A stretch of DNA of 40,030 bases from Accumulibacter sp. GTDB lineage: Bacteria > Pseudomonadota > Gammaproteobacteria > Burkholderiales > Rhodocyclaceae. The notes beneath the pieces are model-generated. The model worked only from the letters and a program-made list of their open reading frames with translations, did not search any database and was not told the DNA's origin. Shown here one piece after another: positions 15,253-24,765 of this stretch (position 1 is the stretch's first letter; each line of letters opens with the position of its first letter). Location of the stretch: positions 1-40,030 of the forward strand of contig JAIRPF010000069.1 of assembly GCA_031257115.1 (NCBI GenBank), given 5' to 3'. The position numbers were made by a program, and so were the translations under genes.

Positions 15253-16545
15253 TCAGGGTCTGGCCAGCCGGCCGGGGGGGAATTTCGCGGTGAAGCGGCT
15301 GCCTTTTCCGGGGTCGCTGCGGATTTCCAGCCGCGCCTGGTGGCGGTTCAGCGCGTGTTTGACGATGGCCAGGCCCAGGCCGGTGCCGCCGGCTTCGCGC
15401 GAGCGGCCGCGGTCGACGCGGTAGAAACGCTCGGTCAGGCGGGGGATGTGCTTGGCGTCGATGCCGATGCCCGTGTCCTCGACCGCGAATTCGGCGCCGT
15501 CCGGCGAGGTTTTCCAGGCGATGCGTATCGTCCCTCCGGCCGGCGTGTAGCGCACGGCGTTGGAGACCAGGTTGCCGAAGGCGCTGGCGAGTTCCGGTTC
15601 GACGCCGCGCAGGTCGGCCAGGCCGTCGGATTCGACCGAAACCGTGTGCCGCCCGCCCGACAGCGCCTCGGCGTCGCGCCGCAGCTTGTCGACCAGACGG
15701 GCCATGTCGACCACCTCGTCGCCGGGCGGCGGCGCGGACTCGATGGACGAAAGGGTCAGCAGATCCTGCACGATGTTTTCCATGCGCCTGGCCTGTTCGG
15801 CCATCAGCGTCAGGTAGCGCCCGCGCGTCCGCGCGTCGACCTCGATTTCGCCGAGGGTTTCCAGAAAGCCGGAGAGAACGGTCAGCGGCGTGCGCAGCTC
15901 GTGCGAGACGTTGGCGACGAAATCGCGGCGCATCCGGTCGAGGCGGTCGGTCTGCGTCACGTCCTTGACGTGCATGAGGCGGCGGTTGCCGGCGTAGGGG
16001 ATGACGACGATGAAAAGCGCCCGCTCTTCCCCGTGTTCGAAGCGCAGGGTCAGGGGACGGGTGAAATCCCCGCCTCCGAGATAGTCCACGAACTCCGGCC
16101 GGCGGATCAGGTTGACGATGGGCAAGCCTTCGTCGGTCCGCAGCGAGAGGCCCAGTTGCTCCTCGACCATGGTGTTGCAGAAAACGATCCGGTTGTCCGG
16201 GTCGAGCAGGATCACGCCGTCGTTGAGCGCCTGGATGGCGGCGATGATGCGGGCGATTTCAGCGTCGCGGTCGGCGATTTGCCGGCGCAAGTCTTTTTCG
16301 TGCCGGTAGAGGCGTCCGAAAATGCCGTCCCACGCGCCTTTTCCTTCCAGGCTCGCGTCGACATCCGGCGCCCTCGACCAGCGGTCGAGCCGGGCCAGGT
16401 TGCGGAAGTGGAAAGCCATTTGCAGGATCAGCCCGCCGCAAAACAGGAGCCAGCCCGCCCACGGGGCGACGAAGACGCCGAGCGGCGCGGCGACGCACGC
16501 GGTCAGCAAGGCCAGCAGCGCGGCCCGGACGATTTGCGCCGGCAC
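15253..16545 (-). CDS. phoR: Phosphate regulon sensor kinase PhoR
   Basis: The 430-aa inner-membrane histidine kinase has two hydrophobic segments near residues 8-48, a charged juxtamembrane part, a PAS domain (about 97-195, ALNDGVILLDPDNRIVFCN), the H box VSHELRTPLT with His215, and ATPase motifs N (NLVSNAVRYTP), G1 (DTGIGI) and G2 (GGTGLGLAIVKH). It phosphorylates PhoB when phosphate is scarce, under control of PstSCAB and PhoU. The short periplasmic loop and PAS domain are the normal PhoR layout, and the length is close to E. coli PhoR (431 aa). It starts 5 bases after the phoB stop. Confidence 0.95.
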   Translation of the reverse strand: MPAQIVRAALLALLTACVAAPLGVFVAPWAGWLLFCGGLILQMAFHFRNLARLDRWSRAPDVDASLEGKGAWDGIFGRLYRHEKDLRRQIADRDAEIARIIAAIQALNDGVILLDPDNRIVFCNTMVEEQLGLSLRTDEGLPIVNLIRRPEFVDYLGGGDFTRPLTLRFEHGEERALFIVVIPYAGNRRLMHVKDVTQTDRLDRMRRDFVANVSHELRTPLTVLSGFLETLGEIEVDARTRGRYLTLMAEQARRMENIVQDLLTLSSIESAPPPGDEVVDMARLVDKLRRDAEALSGGRHTVSVESDGLADLRGVEPELASAFGNLVSNAVRYTPAGGTIRIAWKTSPDGAEFAVEDTGIGIDAKHIPRLTERFYRVDRGRSREAGGTGLGLAIVKHALNRHQARLEIRSDPGKGSRFTAKFPPGRLARP

Positions 16546-16550
16546 GCGGT

Positions 16551-17237
16551 TCAGGCTCCCCGGAAACGATAGCCGGTGCCGCGCACGGTTTCGAGCAGTT
16601 CGTGCCGTCCCGAAGGTTCGAGCGCGGCGCGCAGCCGGCGGACATGGACGTCGACCGTGCGCTCTTCGATGAAAACGTGGTCGCCCCAGACTTCATCGAG
16701 CAAGCGCGCGCGCGTGTAGACGCGCTCGGTGTGCGTCATGAAAAAGAAGAGCAGGCGGAATTCGGTCGGCCCCAGCTCGATCTGCTGGCCCGCCACCAGC
16801 GCTTCGTGCGTCGCCGGGTTGAGCATGAGATCGCCGATCGCCACGGTTTCCCCGGCCAGATGCGGCGCCCGGCGGCGCAGCACGGCGCGGACGCGGGCGA
16901 CGAGTTCCTTGGGGGAAAAGGGCTTGGTGAGGTAGTCGTCGGCCCCCGCTTCCAGCCCCTGGACCTTGTCCTCTTCGTGGACGCGCGCCGTCAGCATGAT
17001 GATGGGCAGTTCGCGCGTCCGCTCGCCGGCGCGGAGTTTCCGGGCCAGCGCGAGTCCCGACTGGCCGGGCAGCATCCAGTCGAGCACGATGAGGTCCGGC
17101 AGCGCGTCGCGGATCGCGGACTCGGCTTCTTCCGCGCTGCCGGCGCGCACGACCGGAAAACCGGCGTGTTTCAGGTTGACCGCGACCAGTTCCTGGATGG
17201 CCGGCTCGTCCTCGACGATCAGAATCGTTGCGCTCAC
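16551..17237 (-). CDS. phoB: Phosphate regulon response regulator PhoB
   Basis: The 228-aa protein has a receiver domain (1-120) with acidic pocket residues near 10-11, phospho-acceptor D53 (VLDWMLPG), T83 (MLTAR) and K105 (TKPF), followed by an OmpR-type winged helix (ELGPTEFRLLFFFMTHTERVYTR to TVDVHVRRLRAALEP). PhoB binds Pho boxes and activates phosphate-starvation genes; one such box lies upstream of pstS at the head of this same operon. Its start overlaps the phoU stop by 4 bases (ATGA), indicating coupling. Confidence 0.96.
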   Translation of the reverse strand: MSATILIVEDEPAIQELVAVNLKHAGFPVVRAGSAEEAESAIRDALPDLIVLDWMLPGQSGLALARKLRAGERTRELPIIMLTARVHEEDKVQGLEAGADDYLTKPFSPKELVARVRAVLRRRAPHLAGETVAIGDLMLNPATHEALVAGQQIELGPTEFRLLFFFMTHTERVYTRARLLDEVWGDHVFIEERTVDVHVRRLRAALEPSGRHELLETVRGTGYRFRGA

Positions 17238-17923
17238 GCCGTTTTCTCTTTCGTATGACGGATGTCGCGGCCCTCGACGACGTAGACGACCTGCTCGGAA
17301 ACGTTCTTGGCGTGGTCGCCGATGCGTTCGATGGCGCGCGCGATGGTGATGATGTCGATCGCGGTGGTGATGGTGCGCGGATCTTCCATCATGTGGGTAA
17401 TCAATTGGCGGATGATGGACTTGAATTCGACGTCGACTTCGTGGTCGGCGTCGATGACGCCGGCGGCCTGCCCGGTATCGAGCCGGGCGAAGGCGTCGAG
17501 GGAGCGGCGCGCCATGCCGAGGACGGCCTCGGCCATGTGCCGGACGCCGGCTCCGAATTGCGCCAGATCCTGGCCGTTCTCGTGGATGCGGCGCACGCCC
17601 TTGGCGATTTTCTTGGCTTCGTCGCCCATGCGTTCGAGATCGGTGACGATCTTGCTGATGCCGAGCACCAGACGCAGATCGGAGGCCGTCGGCTGACGCC
17701 TGGCGATGACGTGCGCGCAGTCGTCGTCGATCGCTTTTTCAAGCTCGTTGATTTCGTGGTCGGTTTCGACGATCCCCTTGACGACCGCGACCTCGCCGCT
17801 GGAATAGGCGTTCATGGCCGCCGAAATCTGGGTCTCGACCAGCCCGCCCATGCGCGAGACGCGAACGCGCAGGCGGGCCATGTCCTCGTCGAACTGGCTG
17901 GAAACGTGCTGGCTTTCGTTCAT
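17234..17923 (-). CDS. phoU: Phosphate signalling protein PhoU
   Basis: The 229-aa cytoplasmic protein is an all-helical dimer of two PhoU domains. It links the Pst transporter to PhoR and holds the kinase silent when phosphate is plentiful. Visible motifs are E-x-D-x-x-x-N-x-x-E (ETDHEINELEKAID) in the first domain and DHEVDVEFKSIIRQL in the second, with ERIGDHAKNVSEQVVYVVEG near the end. I start at 17923 (MNESQHVSSQFD); the frame is open much further up but only through repeat sequence. GAGAG precedes the start. A 240-bp gap with two palindromic repeats separates it from pstB. Confidence 0.95.
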   Translation of the reverse strand: MNESQHVSSQFDEDMARLRVRVSRMGGLVETQISAAMNAYSSGEVAVVKGIVETDHEINELEKAIDDDCAHVIARRQPTASDLRLVLGISKIVTDLERMGDEAKKIAKGVRRIHENGQDLAQFGAGVRHMAEAVLGMARRSLDAFARLDTGQAAGVIDADHEVDVEFKSIIRQLITHMMEDPRTITTAIDIITIARAIERIGDHAKNVSEQVVYVVEGRDIRHTKEKTA

Positions 17924-18034
17924 TGCGATGTTCTCTCGTTGGGGTTTCTCTTGAAGCGGTTCGATTCGGGCGTCGAGGTTTCCCCTGGGGCGTTCTCGAT
18001 CCGGCGACGGCCATTTCCGTTCCATTTTTCCGTC

Positions 18035-18054
18035 ATTCCCGCTTTCGCGGGAAT
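18035..18054. repeat. dRS3-like 20-bp palindrome, copy 6
   Basis: ATTCCCGCTTTCGCGGGAAT with CGTC before and GACG after, so the full inverted repeat is longer: CGTCATTCCCGC pairs with GCGGGAATGACG. Confidence 0.9.
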
Positions 18055-18088
18055 GACGGGAGTGTGGGGGTACCGGCGCGGGCGCCGG

Positions 18089-18108
18089 ATTCCCGCCCGC
18101 GCGGAAAT
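18089..18108. repeat. dRS3-like 20-bp palindrome, copy 7
   Basis: ATTCCCGCCCGCGCGGAAAT, with one mismatch in the arms and flanked by CCGG and GACGG. Confidence 0.8.
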
Positions 18109-18163
18109 GACGGAAATTCGCGGGCGCTCGATTCAAAAATGTTTCCCAAACCTTTTCCATGCC

Positions 18164-18952
18164 TCAACCCATCCGGCCCGTGATGTAGTCTTCGGTGCGC
18201 TTGTCCTGGGGCTTGATGAAAATTTCGTCGGTCTTGCCGAATTCGATCATCTCGCCCAGGTACATGTAGGCGGTGTAGTCGGAAACGCGGGCCGCCTGCT
18301 GCATGTTGTGGGTCACGATCAGGATGGCGACCCGCTTTTTCAGCTCGTGGATCAGTTCCTCGATGGCGCCGGTGGCGATCGGGTCGAGCGCCGAGGTCGG
18401 CTCGTCGAAGAGCAGCAGTTCGGGATCGGTCGCCAGGGCGCGGGCGATGCACAGGCGCTGCTGCTGGCCGCCGGAGAGCCTGGAGGCCAGTTCGCCCAGG
18501 CGATCCTTGACTTCGTCCCAGAGGGCGGCGCCGCGCAGGGCCTGCTCGATCTTGTCGTCGAGCGCGCGCTTGTTGCTTTCGCCGCGCACGCGCAAGCCGT
18601 AAGCGACGTTTTCGTAGATCGATTTGGGAAAAGGATTCGGCTTCTGGAAAACCATGCCGATGCGCATGCGCACTTCGATCGGGTCGATTTCCGGCGCCAG
18701 CAGGTTGGCGTCGTCCGGATAGAAACGGATTTCGCCTTCGTAGCGGTTGCCCGGATAAAGATCGTGCATACGGTTGAAACAGCGCAGGTAGGTCGATTTG
18801 CCGCAACCCGATGGGCCGATCAGCGCGGTCACTTTTTTGTCGCGGATCGGCATGTCGATGTTCTTGAGCGCCCTGACTTCGCCGTAATGGAAACTGAGAC
18901 CGCGAGCCTCGGCCTTGAGCGGGGCGGATTCCTGGATGGGCATGTCGATCAT
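18164..18952 (-). CDS. pstB: Phosphate ABC transporter ATPase PstB
   Basis: The 262-aa ATPase powers high-affinity phosphate uptake through PstCA. It shows Walker A GPSGCGKS (46-53), the PstB-specific [11 protein letters not shown] and [18 protein letters not shown] (Q loop), signature [15 protein letters not shown], Walker [14 protein letters not shown] and switch His in [11 protein letters not shown]. The start at 18952 (MIDMPIQES) is chosen by family length; an ATG three codons on is equally possible and neither has a strong ribosome site. A frame extension upstream is not supported. It lies 100 bases after pstA. Confidence 0.95.
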   Translation of the reverse strand: MIDMPIQESAPLKAEARGLSFHYGEVRALKNIDMPIRDKKVTALIGPSGCGKSTYLRCFNRMHDLYPGNRYEGEIRFYPDDANLLAPEIDPIEVRMRIGMVFQKPNPFPKSIYENVAYGLRVRGESNKRALDDKIEQALRGAALWDEVKDRLGELASRLSGGQQQRLCIARALATDPELLLFDEPTSALDPIATGAIEELIHELKKRVAILIVTHNMQQAARVSDYTAYMYLGEMIEFGKTDEIFIKPQDKRTEDYITGRMG

Positions 18953-19052
18953 GGGGCGGATATTGGAGGTCGGGAATCGGGGATCAGGGATCGGAAACAC
19001 CGATCGGTTTTCTCACTTTTCATGTTTCACTTTTCACGTCTCGCCGGCATTC
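18953..19052. repeat. Short simple repeats in pstA-pstB spacer
   Basis: On the minus strand the spacer contains a GTGAAAAGTGAAACATGAAA run (imperfect tandem of about 9 bases) and then CGATCCCTGATCCCCGATT-type tandem units. A GGGGATCAGGGA string also occurs at about 30330. ACCGATCGGT in the middle is a perfect 10-bp palindrome. Confidence 0.55.
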
Positions 19053-19991
19053 TCACCACTTGATGTTCTTGCGCATCTTGTAGCGCAGCCAGATGGCGAC
19101 GCCGTTCATCGAGAGCACCATGACCATCAGCACGAAGCCGGCGGCGGCGGCATTGACCTCGAAGGCCGGATCGGGGCGCGAAGTCCAGTTGAAGACCTGG
19201 ATCGGCATCACGGTGAAAGGCGACATCAGCCAGTCGAACAGGCCGGCGCGGTCTCCCGCGCCGATTTCGGCGAACGGCATCGGCGGCAGGAAGGCGATGA
19301 AGGTCAGCGCGCCGACGGTGATGATCGGGGCGGTCTCGCCGATGGCGCGGGCCAGCCCAATGATGACGCCGGTGAGGACGCCGGGCATGGCGTAAGGGAT
19401 GATGTGGTGGCGGCAGGTCTGCCAGCGGGTCGCGCCGACCGCCATCGAAGCCTCGCGGATCGACTCCGGAATGGCGCGCACGGCCTCGCGGGTGGAAACG
19501 ATGACGATCGGCAGGATGAGCAGCGCCAGCGTGAGTCCGGCGGTCAGGATGCTTTGCCCGAGGCCAAGGGCGTAGACGAAGACGCCGAGCGAGAGCAGGC
19601 CGTAGATGATGGACGGCACGGCCGCCAGATTGCTGATGTTGATCTCGATGATCTCGGTCATCCAGTTGCGCCGCGCGTACTCTTCGAGATAAACCCCGGC
19701 GGCGACGCCGAGCGGCACGGCGGCGAGCGCGGTGACGAGCATCACCAGCAGCGTGCCGACCCAGGCCGACAGGATGCCGGCCTGCGCGGCGCGGCGCGAG
19801 GCGAAATGCGTGAAGAAATCGGGATTCAGGCGCGCCGCGCCGCGAATCGCCATGTCGCCGACGAGCAGGAAAATCACCAGCAGGCCGACGGCCAGGAAAA
19901 CGATGCCGACGGCCTGGAAAAGGGTGTCCTTGAGCTTGCCGCGGGCAATCAGGGCGCGAACCCGCCCGGCGTCCGGCAGGGGAGAGGGCAT
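19053..19991 (-). CDS. pstA: Phosphate ABC transporter permease PstA
   Basis: The 312-aa inner-membrane permease has six main hydrophobic segments and the EAA loop that contacts PstB (EASMAVGATRWQTCRHHIIPYAMPGVLTG). FARAIGE-like GLARAIGETAPIITVGA after the EAA loop is typical of Pst permeases. The ASRRAAQAGILSAWVGTL entry to the permease domain is likewise characteristic. It follows pstC with a one-base gap and pairs with it to form the channel. Confidence 0.94.
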   Translation of the reverse strand: MPSPLPDAGRVRALIARGKLKDTLFQAVGIVFLAVGLLVIFLLVGDMAIRGAARLNPDFFTHFASRRAAQAGILSAWVGTLLVMLVTALAAVPLGVAAGVYLEEYARRNWMTEIIEINISNLAAVPSIIYGLLSLGVFVYALGLGQSILTAGLTLALLILPIVIVSTREAVRAIPESIREASMAVGATRWQTCRHHIIPYAMPGVLTGVIIGLARAIGETAPIITVGALTFIAFLPPMPFAEIGAGDRAGLFDWLMSPFTVMPIQVFNWTSRPDPAFEVNAAAAGFVLMVMVLSMNGVAIWLRYKMRKNIKW

Positions 19992-19992
19992 T

Positions 19993-20937
19993 TCAGTAAT
20001 TCTCCCGGAACTTGCGGCGCAGCCACTGGCCGAGGATGTTGAAGACGAGGGTAATCAGGAGCAGCGTGAGACCGGCGGCGAAGATGGTCTGATAGCCGAG
20101 CGAGCCGTGCGGCAGATCGCCGAGCGCCACCTGCACGATGTAGGAAGTGATGGTGGCGGCCGGCTCGGCCGGATTCCAGGTCAGGCTCGGCCGCATTCCG
20201 GCGGCGACGGCGAGGATCATCGTTTCGCCGACGGCGCGCGAAATGGCCAGGACGTAGGAGGCGGCCAGCCCGGAAAAGGCGGCCGGGACGACGACGTGGA
20301 GCGCGGTGTGGAGGCGCGTCGCGCCCATGCCGTAGGAGCCTTCGCGCAGGCTCATCGGCACCGCCCGCATGGCGTCCTCGGAGAGCGAGGCCACGTAGGG
20401 CACGATCATGACGCCCATCACGAGACCGGCGGAGAGCAGCGAGAAGCCCGGCAGCCGGGGAAAAATGCGTTGCAGGGCGGGCGTCACCATGAGCAGGGCG
20501 AAATAGCCGAAAACGATGGTCGGAATGCCGCCCAGCAATTCGAGGACGGGCTTGGCCACTTCGCGCACCGTGGAATTGGCGAATTCGGACAGGTAGATGG
20601 CGATCACCGTTCCCATCGGCACGGCCACGGCCAGTGCGACGAGGGATGAGACGGCGGTGCCGGAAACCAGCACCATGATGCCGAAATGGGCGTCGTAGAA
20701 CAGGGGCGTCCATTGCGTGTCGGTCAGGAAATCGAGCAGCGGCACCCGTCCGAAAAAATTGATCGATTCGGAAACGAGCACGTAGACGATGCCGAGCGTG
20801 GTCAGGACGGAAACCGCCGCCGCGGCGAAGAGCAACATCTCGATGCCGCTCTCGCCGAGGTTGCGCATGACGTTTCTGGCAAGACGGCCGCCGCCGGCGT
20901 GACGGCCGGAAGCGGGTTGGGCAAAGTCTCCTTGCAT
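19993..20937 (-). CDS. pstC: Phosphate ABC transporter permease PstC
   Basis: The 314-aa permease has an N-terminal cytoplasmic stretch of about 30 residues, then six main hydrophobic segments. Family features are the DTQWTPLF element after segment 1, the EAA-type loop REGSYGMGATRLHTALHVVVPAAFSGL and ISRAVGETMILAVAAGM. It forms the translocation pore with PstA. The start is 18 bases after the pstS stop. No strong ribosome site is visible and a later ATG (MRNLGESGIEM) is an alternative start. Confidence 0.94.
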   Translation of the reverse strand: MQGDFAQPASGRHAGGGRLARNVMRNLGESGIEMLLFAAAAVSVLTTLGIVYVLVSESINFFGRVPLLDFLTDTQWTPLFYDAHFGIMVLVSGTAVSSLVALAVAVPMGTVIAIYLSEFANSTVREVAKPVLELLGGIPTIVFGYFALLMVTPALQRIFPRLPGFSLLSAGLVMGVMIVPYVASLSEDAMRAVPMSLREGSYGMGATRLHTALHVVVPAAFSGLAASYVLAISRAVGETMILAVAAGMRPSLTWNPAEPAATITSYIVQVALGDLPHGSLGYQTIFAAGLTLLLITLVFNILGQWLRRKFRENY

Positions 20938-20955
20938 GGCGGCGGGCTGCGGTCT

Positions 20956-21957
20956 TTATTGTTTGGCTTCGCGCTTCATCAGGTCTTCGATGGTGATGCC
21001 GATCTCATTCTTGCCGCCGAAGACGGTGCCATACTTCTTCGCGGCGACGTGCTCAAGATTACCCGTGTAGGCCGAGGCTGGCAATGGCACGTACTTGACT
21101 TCCTTGATAAGCCCGGCGGCGTTCTTCATGTAGAACTCGACGAATTCCCTGACTTCCGGCTTGTCCAGCGACTTGGCCTTGACGTAGATGAAGATCGGGC
21201 GCGACAGCGGCTGGTAGGAAGCGTCGAGCACGCTCTTTTCGGACGGCAGGACGGCGGCGCCGGTTTTCGGATTGACGACGGGCACCGCCTTCAGGATGGC
21301 CTGGTTCTCGGCGTAATAGGCATAGCCGAAATAACCGATGGCATCGACGTCGCGCGAGACGCCCTGAACCTGGATGTTGGGGTCCGCGGAAGGCGTGTAG
21401 TCGCCGCGCGAGGACTTGGCCTTGCCGACGGTGACCTCGGTGAAGTATTCGAAAGTGCCCGAATCGGCGCCCGGCCCGAACAGCTTGAGCGGCGCGTCCG
21501 GCCAAGCCGGGTTGACCTGGTTCCAGCGAACCACCTTGCCCTGGGACTCCGGCTCCCACATCACCTTCAGGTCGGCGATGGCGATCTGCTTGAGAAAATC
21601 GTTCTTCGGATTGACGACGACGGTCAGCGCGTCGAAGGCGACCGGCATCTCGACGTAGCGCACGCCGGCGGCGTTGCAATCCTCCATCTCCTTGGCCGTG
21701 ATCGGACGGGAAGCGTCGGCGATGTCGATCTCGTCGCGGCAAAACTTCTTGAAACCGCCGCCGGTGCCGGAAATACCGACGGTCACCTTGATGGCGTTAT
21801 TCTTGGCTTTCTGGAATTCCTCGGCGACGGCCTCGGTGATCGGATAGACGGTGGAAGACCCGTCGATGCTGACGACCTGCGCCGCGGCCGCGCGAGCGCC
21901 CAGCAAGGCGACGCCCGCGACCATCAGGACGGAAACACGCTTGGAACATTTGAACAT
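20956..21957 (-). CDS. pstS: Periplasmic phosphate-binding protein PstS
   Basis: The 333-aa protein has a signal peptide (about residues 1-26, ending ARAAAA) and the phosphate-binding loops: [11 protein letters not shown] near the mature N-terminus, [25 protein letters not shown], and [12 protein letters not shown]. It delivers phosphate to PstCA in the periplasm. I start at 21957 (MFKCSKRVS), with AGGAG just upstream; an in-frame ATG 13 codons earlier would disrupt the signal peptide. It heads the pst-pho operon and has a Pho box in its leader. Confidence 0.95.
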   Translation of the reverse strand: MFKCSKRVSVLMVAGVALLGARAAAAQVVSIDGSSTVYPITEAVAEEFQKAKNNAIKVTVGISGTGGGFKKFCRDEIDIADASRPITAKEMEDCNAAGVRYVEMPVAFDALTVVVNPKNDFLKQIAIADLKVMWEPESQGKVVRWNQVNPAWPDAPLKLFGPGADSGTFEYFTEVTVGKAKSSRGDYTPSADPNIQVQGVSRDVDAIGYFGYAYYAENQAILKAVPVVNPKTGAAVLPSEKSVLDASYQPLSRPIFIYVKAKSLDKPEVREFVEFYMKNAAGLIKEVKYVPLPASAYTGNLEHVAAKKYGTVFGGKNEIGITIEDLMKREAKQ

Positions 21958-22012
21958 GGCAACTCCTGTGTTTGAGTTTGTTGAACAGCGAAACACAGGC
22001 TACCGGGCGATT

Positions 22013-22030
22013 GTTACAGCCAGATGACAC
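22013..22030 (-). promoter_or_regulatory. Pho box upstream of pstS
   Basis: On the minus strand GTGTCATCTGGCTGTAAC consists of two PhoB half-sites (TGTCAT and TGTAAC) with the proper 11-bp spacing, very near the CTGTCAT-N4-CTGTCAC consensus. It ends 55 bases before the pstS start, leaving room for a -10 box (perhaps GGTAGCCT) and a short leader. This predicts PhoB autoregulation of the whole pstS-to-phoR unit. Confidence 0.88.
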
Positions 22031-22073
22031 CCCGCCGCGCGCCGCGTCGCACGGCAAGCCTTGTCCAGATCAT

Positions 22074-22233
22074 GGCCTGGGGTGAGCGGAGCGAACCCCG
22101 ACAAAACCAGACGGAGTATCTGGCGAAGGCGGATGCCGGTCGATTGACCGCAGAGGCGGACATGTTCGTGGAAATGAAAGAGTCCGGGAGAAAGAGTCCG
22201 GGATGTTGGGGTTCGCTTTGCTTATCCCAACCT
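22074..22233. repeat. Inverted GGGGTT-type repeat pair between pstS and purB
   Basis: GGGGTGAGCGGAGCGAACCC near 22080 and TTGGGGTTCGCTTTGCTTAT near 22205 are inverted copies of one 28-bp sequence at roughly 80% identity, with about 100 bp between. Nothing in the enclosed sequence looks like a gene. Beyond it, GGGTTCATCAACGC occurs twice in tandem at 22248-22275. Confidence 0.6.
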
Positions 22234-22294
22234 ATGCGCTGGATACCGGGTTCATCAACGCGGGTTCATCAACGCTCTCAAAAAGGGGGTTCCA

Positions 22295-23704
<1,410 letters not shown>

Positions 23705-23749
23705 CTACCCGTCCGGCAAAATCTCCAACAAACCCGGTGCGCGGCGATG

Positions 23750-23755
23750 TATAAT
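23750..23755 (+). promoter_or_regulatory. TATAAT -10 box before GST-like gene
   Basis: A perfect TATAAT lies 36-41 bases before the ATG at 23791. The -35 region is weak (CCAACA at 19-bp spacing). It is the best promoter candidate in the purB/GST divergent region. Confidence 0.45.
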
Positions 23756-23790
23756 CCGCCCGTTGCCCTGTCCTTCCACTCATAAAAACC

Positions 23791-24402
23791 ATGAAACTCA
23801 TCGGATCGTTGACCAGCCCGTTCGTCCGCAAGGTCCGGGTCGTGTTGGCGGAAAAAAAGATCGAATGCGAATTCGAGATCGACTCGCCGTGGACGCCTGA
23901 ATCGAACGTTCCCAACGTCAATCCGCTGGGCAAGATTCCGGTTCTCGCGCTCGACGACGACATCGCGCTGTTCGATTCGCGGGTCATCAGCGAGTATCTC
24001 GACAACGTGGCGCCGAACAACAAGCTGATGCCCGCGCCAAACCGCGAGCGCACCGAGGTCAAGCGCTGGGAGGCGTTGGCCGACGGCGTCTGCGAAGCGG
24101 CCAGCACGGTCTTTCTCGAAAGAAAGCGCCCCAAGATGAAGCAAAGCGCCGAATGGATCGCCCGCCAGCAGGACAAGGTCGCGCGCGGCGTGGAATACAT
24201 GGCCGACCAGCTCGGCGATCGCCCGTGGTGCGTGGGCACGCACTTCACCCTGGCCGACATCTGCGCCGGCTGCGCGCTCGGCTACCTGGACTTCCGCTTC
24301 CCTGAAATCGACTGGCGGAAACAATATCCCGGCCTCGATCACCTGTACGGCAAGCTGATGCAGCGCCCGGCTTTCGCGGAAACGGCGCCGAGGGAGCCTT
24401 AA
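23791..24402 (+). CDS. Glutathione S-transferase family protein (YibF-like)
   Basis: The 203-aa protein has a thioredoxin-fold N-terminal domain (1-80) with SPFVRKVRVVLAEKKI replacing a classical catalytic Tyr/Cys start, the cis-Pro NPLGKIPVL and the Asp-Ser-Arg glutathione-binding loop (LFDSRVISEYLD). A helical C-terminal domain carries TLADICAGCALGYLDFR. This pattern is the YibF/SspA-like branch, often of unknown substrate. It is divergent from purB, a neighbour arrangement that is inferred from this window only. The gene is monocistronic, followed by a 363-bp gap. Confidence 0.85.
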   Translation: MKLIGSLTSPFVRKVRVVLAEKKIECEFEIDSPWTPESNVPNVNPLGKIPVLALDDDIALFDSRVISEYLDNVAPNNKLMPAPNRERTEVKRWEALADGVCEAASTVFLERKRPKMKQSAEWIARQQDKVARGVEYMADQLGDRPWCVGTHFTLADICAGCALGYLDFRFPEIDWRKQYPGLDHLYGKLMQRPAFAETAPREP

Positions 24403-24765
24403 GGCGGTTTCGTTACTTTCAGTCCTTTCGTCCTTTTCGTCCTATATGACGGCCGTCGTCGACTCCCGCCCGTCATTTCTTTGATCGCCTGAATCCCGTT
24501 CGTTCATCAAGCATTCGCGGCTGAAACTCAAGCGCCGGACTCCTTCCGTCCAGGGCGCTTCGCGCCGTGGCTCGGCGAGGCGAAGTCGACAAAGTATCGT
24601 TTCATTGCGAAACGGAATGACTTCCGGTTTCCGGGCACCGCGAGTGTCCCCGCGGATCGGGCGCGGAAGCCGCGTTTTCGGTTTCCCGCCTTCCGTTCCC
24701 CGTCTATGGGATAATCCCGCCTTCGCGTTGCGTTGTTCGCCGTTTCGACCTTTCGTATCGACCGC
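24403..24765. other. Gene-free gap before mreC with a decayed repeat
   Basis: No gene is supported, although mreB would normally lie just here. Near 24470-24545, on the minus strand, is a diverged copy of the 9487-9560 repeat: CGCTTGAGTTTC then GATGAACGAACGGGATT. Near 24706-24715 is TATGGGATAAT, a possible extended -10 for mreC with no good -35. Confidence 0.5.

Larger units (their letters stand above)
17924..18163. repeat. pstB-phoU spacer with two palindromes
   Basis: The spacer carries dRS3-like palindromes at 18035-18054 and 18089-18108 between two genes of the same operon, so they would be transcribed into the pst-pho mRNA and could fold as hairpins. No gene is supported in the spacer. 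Confidence 0.75.
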
